Position numbers and translations under genes: made by a program. Shown in pieces: positions 60,584 to 64,000 of a DNA stretch of 64,000 nt. Position 1 is the first letter of the stretch, and each line of letters starts with the position of its first letter. The notes below the pieces were generated by a model. The model was not told where the DNA came from, made no database searches, and saw only the letters and a list, made by a program, of their open reading frames with translations. This stretch comes from Brevibacillus reuszeri (GTDB taxonomy: Bacteria; Bacillota; Bacilli; Brevibacillales; Brevibacillaceae): contig NZ_LGIQ01000009.1 in the NCBI RefSeq assembly GCF_001187725.1, positions 1,479,875 to 1,543,874 on the forward strand. Reading direction: 5' to 3'.

Positions 60584-61822
60584 CTATTGCTGGATCTCCT
60601 CGATGCGAATCGCACGGCTGTGAGAAGTGTGACTCCACACCTGGTTTTTCTTGGTGAAAAACGCGTAAAACATGATCGGGAGCCAGGTTAAGAAAAAAAA
60701 CGGTAGCAACAGCAATCCCAGATAGCCTTTCAGCGGTACCCTTTCCAGATACAGCGCCAGGAACGGCAACAGGTAGAATACAGCTGTTGAGCTATAGACG
60801 AGCCAGCTTGGCAAAATGGTTGCTGCTGGTGTCAAAGCTGCGATATCGAAAAAGCGGCCCACGAAAAGCAGGGACATCATCGTAACCATCAAGACGTACA
60901 TCGGCTGGAACAAGTAAAACGCGGCATCAAGCATACCCAGTTTTCTTGATTTGATTCCGTTTTTCAAAACGGTGCCAATGTATCGACCCGCCACATCGTA
61001 GTGGCCCTGCATCCAGCGCAGACGTTGACGCATGGAAGATTTCAAGTCAATTGGTTTCTCATCCCAAACTTTGGTGTCATGTGCCCAAGTCGGGTAAATG
61101 CCTCGTGCAATACAGCGAGTAGCAAACTCCAAATCCTCAGTCAGACTGGTTGCTCCCCAACCCATCTCTTTCAACAGGTTGCTCTCAATACACAGCCCTG
61201 TTCCGCCTAATGTGTTCGGCAATCCCAGGTTGTGACGTGCAAGCTGCCACATACGGTTGGTAAACCAGTACGTAACGGCGTACGAGAGCGTAATCCAGGA
61301 ATCAAACGGGTTCTTGGAATCCAGATAGCCTTGGATTACTTTCGCCCCTTTACAGAGACGATCATTCATGACGCGCAAGAAATTTTTCTCCACGAGATTA
61401 TCTGCATCAAACATCACGACAGCATCGTACTGCTTTGGTCTTGCCCAGAGGTTTTCCAGCATCCATTCAATTCCGAAGCCTTTTCCACGCTTGGAGGTAT
61501 CAAAACGCTCACATGCGTAGGCTCCATGCTGCCGGCTAATCTCCGCGGTGTTGTCTGTACAGTTGTCACAGATGACAAAGATGTCGTACATTTCACGCGG
61601 ATAATCCAGCTTCTTCAGGTTTTCAATCAATGGCGCGATGACGGCACTTTCATTGTGCGCCGCAATCAGAACTGCAAAAGTCTTTTGTGGCTCGGTACTG
61701 ACAGCTTCCTTTTTGCGAAACAGCCCTGCGCATGAAACCAGGGTTTGGTATGTGCTGATGACACCTACCGTTGAAGTAAATCCGATGAATAATCCCTCAA
61801 TGATCTCTCTAATTACACTCAT
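60584..61822 (-). CDS. Membrane glycosyltransferase family 2
   Basis: 412 aa. N-terminal membrane segment (about 8-33), GT-A catalytic domain with D87-type acid (VICDNCTDN), DAD at 139-141 and TED at 228-230, QRLRW (266-270) as the QxxRW acceptor motif, then three membrane segments (about 300-385). This is the processive synthase design (hyaluronan, PNAG, cellulose-like); product unknown and no partner genes adjoin. GAGGAGAAG before the start. Confidence 0.9.
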   Translation of the reverse strand: MSVIREIIEGLFIGFTSTVGVISTYQTLVSCAGLFRKKEAVSTEPQKTFAVLIAAHNESAVIAPLIENLKKLDYPREMYDIFVICDNCTDNTAEISRQHGAYACERFDTSKRGKGFGIEWMLENLWARPKQYDAVVMFDADNLVEKNFLRVMNDRLCKGAKVIQGYLDSKNPFDSWITLSYAVTYWFTNRMWQLARHNLGLPNTLGGTGLCIESNLLKEMGWGATSLTEDLEFATRCIARGIYPTWAHDTKVWDEKPIDLKSSMRQRLRWMQGHYDVAGRYIGTVLKNGIKSRKLGMLDAAFYLFQPMYVLMVTMMSLLFVGRFFDIAALTPAATILPSWLVYSSTAVFYLLPFLALYLERVPLKGYLGLLLLPFFFLTWLPIMFYAFFTKKNQVWSHTSHSRAIRIEEIQQ

Positions 61823-62690
61823 GGGTTCTTCTCCTCGACCTAAACCAGAATTGGGTCAGTTCTGATTTGGGTAGTGTTTTTCCAAAATTTCTCTATTCTT
61901 TTTCTCTCAATTGGGAGTGTACATCAAATGTGATTCATTTTGCAATGACCCAAAAGTGGGAAAAAATTAAGGTACTGCTATCACCTTTCCCACCTTTTTC
62001 TCTTTCTATTCGACATCTCTTGACAGCGAGCAGATTAGAAAAATTTGGCTTATCACCAAGTCCAATAGCGAAAGCCTTCGTTTTTCTTATACTTTCATCC
62101 TATATCTCTCTTAGGTTTCCGAAAGTAAAAAAAGCCCTTGTCAAAAAAGGCTCGATTTGGTTAATGGGTACGAAAATCAAATGCGATTTATTCCTGACGA
62201 AAATTCGATAGTGTGCGGTCAGCAGAACGTACAAAGCTTTCGTTGCAGAGCTTCATGCTTCATGGATACTTGCAGAGGCAGTCAGCTGGATACTGCCCAA
62301 AACCGCAAACAATTATCAAAAAATTTTGTTCGATTGTAGTTGACTTTAATCACGGAATTGAGTATACACAATTCACTATATGAAGTCAATACGACTTTCA
62401 GACATCAATATACCCATTTTTCAGTCAAATTTTTTTACTTCTATGGGAAAAAACTTCTTTATTACTAATTTTGTAAATAAGTGTTAATCCATGTCGAATC
62501 CTCTGCGAATTGTGGAAAAAATCTTCCACAAGAAAAACATGGATTCGTCACATTCCTCGTTTGGAATGTCCTCTCGATCTCGCATTTTCTTACATATTTT
62601 TGATGAAAGTAGACAAATTATTACCAGTGAGAGCAGTCTCTCATGCACGCTCATAACCTAAAAAAATATTTGATCTGTGAGGGAAAGTTG
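61823..62690. other. 868-base AT-rich stretch with hairpins and no convincing gene
   Basis: From left: CAGAA...TTCTG dyad (61846-61864) close to the GT2 start; a weak leftward terminator near 62128-62156 (AGCC..GGCT, seven Ts on the minus strand); then nested hairpins at 62486-62568 (separate entry). A + strand frame at 61867-62211 has no ribosome site and unlikely composition. Confidence 0.6.
62486..62568. ncRNA. Nested stem-loops, candidate structured RNA
   Basis: Outer arms AATCCATG (62486-62493) and CATGGATT (62538-62545) enclose TTGTGGAA (62510-62517) / TTCCACAA (62524-62531); CATTCC...GGAATG (62551-62568) follows. All pairings are perfect. No known RNA family recognised; could also be a DNA-level element. 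Confidence 0.35.
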
Positions 62691-62948
62691 ATGATTCCTG
62701 AGGATATTAAACTGCTGCTACATGACATTCGATTAATTGGAGGTGGAATGAAGCAATATGAGCACCCGGATGATTGGCAGCTGATTCGCAATCTACTAGG
62801 CGACCCAGAGGCGGTCGATTTAAGCGACGCTACTCCTGAGTATTGGGAGAAAATAAAAAGCTCGCTGGAGGCCGAGAAAGAGGTCGCTATGGAAAAAGCA
62901 GAGAAGCGCTATCTTCACGGCCTCTACTACTCAAATCCTTTTATTTAA
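62691..62948 (+). CDS. Small hypothetical protein
   Basis: 85 aa, not recognised. Charged helical protein (PEYWEKIKSSLEAEKEVAMEKAEKRY) with a Gly-rich IRLIGGGMKQYE near residue 16; no membrane segment. The ATG at 62691 lies seven bases after GAGGGA; a longer frame from 62643 lacks a site. A long stem terminator follows within 80 bases. Confidence 0.7.
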   Translation: MIPEDIKLLLHDIRLIGGGMKQYEHPDDWQLIRNLLGDPEAVDLSDATPEYWEKIKSSLEAEKEVAMEKAEKRYLHGLYYSNPFI

Positions 62949-63243
62949 GTGTGTGTCGATATTCTCCTATTCGCAGCTCGAAAAACGGCTCTCGTGAGCG
63001 TCCTTCTCGCTATTCTTATTGTGGCCTCCTCTCCATCTCAAAAAGAGATGGGAGAGGAGGCTTTTATGTCTATATGCAGCTATACGCATAATATAGTCAC
63101 ACTTTCTCGCTCGACTCTACGGGGTACTTTCCTCGTTAATAGAAGAGCCAGGTTAAGGAACAGTTTCAACGCGTTTCTTCTATATAATATAGTAGACCTG
63201 CATATTTGGTATATAATGATTTAGCGTTTCTTTCGTAGACATC
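62949..63243. other. Gap between the 85-aa gene and the tRNA terminator
   Basis: Contains only the terminator at 63024-63067 and then AT-rich sequence without a supported gene on either strand. Confidence 0.6.
63024..63067 (+). terminator. Long-stem terminator after the 85-aa gene
   Basis: CCTCTCCATCTC and GAGATGGGAGAGG with flanking GCCTCC/GGAGGC, loop AAAAA, then CTTTTAT. Confidence 0.8.
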
Positions 63244-63281
63244 AAAAAACCTCCTGTGGATTGTTAAAATCCACAGGAGGT
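63244..63281 (-). terminator. Terminator of the rRNA-tRNA operon
   Basis: ACCTCCTGTGGATT (63249-63262) and AATCCACAGGAGGT (63268-63281): perfect 14-base stem, five-base loop, then T6 on the minus strand. Confidence 0.9.
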
Positions 63282-63319
63282 AACTCTTATTCTTAGGTTT
63301 CTGTTAGGAATGAACAATG

Positions 63320-63393
<74 letters not shown>

Positions 63394-63399
63394 ACAATT

Positions 63400-63473
63400 T
63401 GGAGGGAGTACCCGGATTTGAACCGGGGGTGAAGGTTTTGCAGACCCGTGCCTTACCACTTGGCTATACTCCC
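63400..63473 (-). tRNA. tRNA-Cys, anticodon GCA
   Basis: 74 nt with encoded CCA. Acceptor GGGAGTA/TACTCCC, anticodon loop CTGCAAA, discriminator U. The top anticodon-stem pair (27-43) is C-U, a mismatch, and the next is G-U. Confidence 0.92.
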
Positions 63474-63479
63474 ATTACA

Positions 63480-63556
63480 TGGGGCGATCGATGGGACTTG
63501 AACCCACGAGTGCCGGAGCCACAATCCGGTGCGTTAACCCCTTCGCCACGACCGCC
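63480..63556 (-). tRNA. tRNA-His, anticodon GUG
   Basis: 77 nt with CCA and the additional G at -1 facing C73, the histidine identity pair. Anticodon loop TTGTGGC. Confidence 0.95.
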
Positions 63557-63595
63557 ATAATGATATCCTATGTCCAAAAATCAATGCAGGTTATT

Positions 63596-63669
63596 TGGCA
63601 GGGGCAGTAGGAATCGAACCCACACCAAAGGTTTTGGAGACCTTCGTTCTACCTTTAAACTATGCCCCT
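63596..63669 (-). tRNA. tRNA-Trp, anticodon CCA
   Basis: 74 nt with encoded CCA. Acceptor AGGGGCA/TGCCCCT, anticodon loop CTCCAAA, discriminator G. Confidence 0.95.
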
Positions 63670-63670
63670 A

Positions 63671-63747
63671 TGGTAGCGGTGGAGGGAATCGAACCCCCGA
63701 CCTTTCGGGTATGAACCGAACGCTCTAACCAGCTGAGCTACGCCGCC
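63671..63747 (-). tRNA. tRNA-Met, anticodon CAU (elongator type)
   Basis: 77 nt with encoded CCA. Anticodon loop TTCATAC, stem TTCGG/CCGAA; lacks the GGG/CCC anticodon stem of initiator tRNA and has a G1-U72 pair. An Ile2 (lysidine) identity is less likely but not excluded. Confidence 0.88.
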
Positions 63748-63808
63748 ACAAAAAAGCAGGCTTTGGAAAGCCATCCAACTATTTATTTTCTGATTGTAAA
63801 AATAAAAA

Positions 63809-63899
63809 TGGCGGAGAGTGAGGGATTCGAACCCTCGCTACGCTTGCGCATACTAACGGTTTAGCAAACCGTCCCCTTCGGCCTCTTGGGTAACTCTCC
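63809..63899 (-). tRNA. tRNA-Ser, anticodon GCU
   Basis: 91 nt with encoded CCA, long variable arm, anticodon loop TTGCTAA. First tRNA after the 23S gene, about 50 bases from its end. Confidence 0.95.
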
Positions 63900-63950
63900 G
63901 TGATAATATGCACCTTCAAAACTAGATATGCATGCTTTTGCTAAGAGTGT

Positions 63951-64000
63951 GGATAAGTCCTCGACCGATTAGTATTCGTCAGCTCCACGTGTTGCCACGC
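63951..64000 (-). rRNA. 23S rRNA, 3' end only
   Basis: The minus strand reads the conserved 23S end CACGTGGAGCTGACG, AATACTAATCGGTCGAGGAC and TTATCC. The rest of the gene is outside the window to the right; transcription is leftward. The exact last base is estimated. Confidence 0.9.

Noticed and set aside
61867..62211. 114-codon open frame on the + strand in the gap after the GT2 gene
   Set aside because: No ribosome site, Phe/Ser/Leu-rich composition of random AT-rich DNA, and it runs through a leftward hairpin.

Overview
The window looks like chromosome from a spore-forming Gram-positive bacterium of the order Bacillales, most likely Brevibacillus or a close relative (inference from protein resemblance; no search was run). 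Signs are the strong AGGAGG-type ribosome binding sites, frequent GTG/TTG starts, sporulation genes (spore photoproduct lyase, YhcN/YlaJ lipoprotein, YtaF, a YjcZ-type micro-protein), an MntABCD operon of Bacillus type and a dck/dgk pair. I see no prophage, insertion sequence or CRISPR array.

Layout. 0-12.4 kb: 3' part of hutH, then single-gene and two-gene units: redox and thioesterase enzymes, DUF3109, methyltransferase, a glyoxalase-fold/TetR operon with a perfect 19-bp operator, deoxynucleoside kinases, splB, an ECF sigma/anti-sigma pair with a likely self-recognised promoter, and thiD. 12.5-14.5 kb: two-component system and a SET-domain protein. 14.7-25.2 kb: a metal-homeostasis island: mntABCD, a permease/TIGR03943 pair behind a Zur-like box, an unrecognised protein with an HExxGH zinc-site motif, and czcO-czcD behind a CadC/ArsR-like operator. 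25.2-34.5 kb: acsA, metallophosphatase, a PucR-type regulator with msmX, HAD phosphatase, TRIC channel, subtilisin-like protease, flavodoxin-fold reductase, YpuI-like protein.

34.6-49.8 kb: TetR/HlyD/ABC-2 efflux operon, a giant MalT/SARP-type regulator, YhcN lipoprotein whose ribosome site lies in a hairpin, a secreted NamZ-like/CE4-deacetylase fusion, acyl-CoA ligase with a cre site, tatA, ytaF, an XRE-DUF1232 regulator, and LysR/TauE. 49.8-58.3 kb: tRNA-Ser, aldehyde dehydrogenase, then a yodTSRQ-like operon (aminotransferase, two CoA-transferase subunits, M20 deacylase) divergent from a PucR regulator and followed by an AblB-like beta-lysine N-acetyltransferase; no lysine 2,3-aminomutase is present. 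58.4-62.9 kb: YjcZ-like micro-gene, glycerophosphodiesterase, YtqA radical SAM protein, a GT2 synthase, and an AT-rich 0.87-kb stretch with nested hairpins. 63.2-64 kb: end of a leftward rRNA operon: 23S 3' end, then six tRNAs (Ser, Met, Trp, His, Cys, Arg) and a terminator, with no 5S gene after the 23S.

Working together: the metal island pairs Mn uptake with Zn/Cd-type efflux and a probable Zn-regulated permease; the yod-like cluster plus aldehyde dehydrogenase and AblB reads as a catabolic unit for an amino acid such as (N-acetyl)-beta-lysine; and the two PucR-type regulator loci share a nearly identical palindrome that may be their common operator type.
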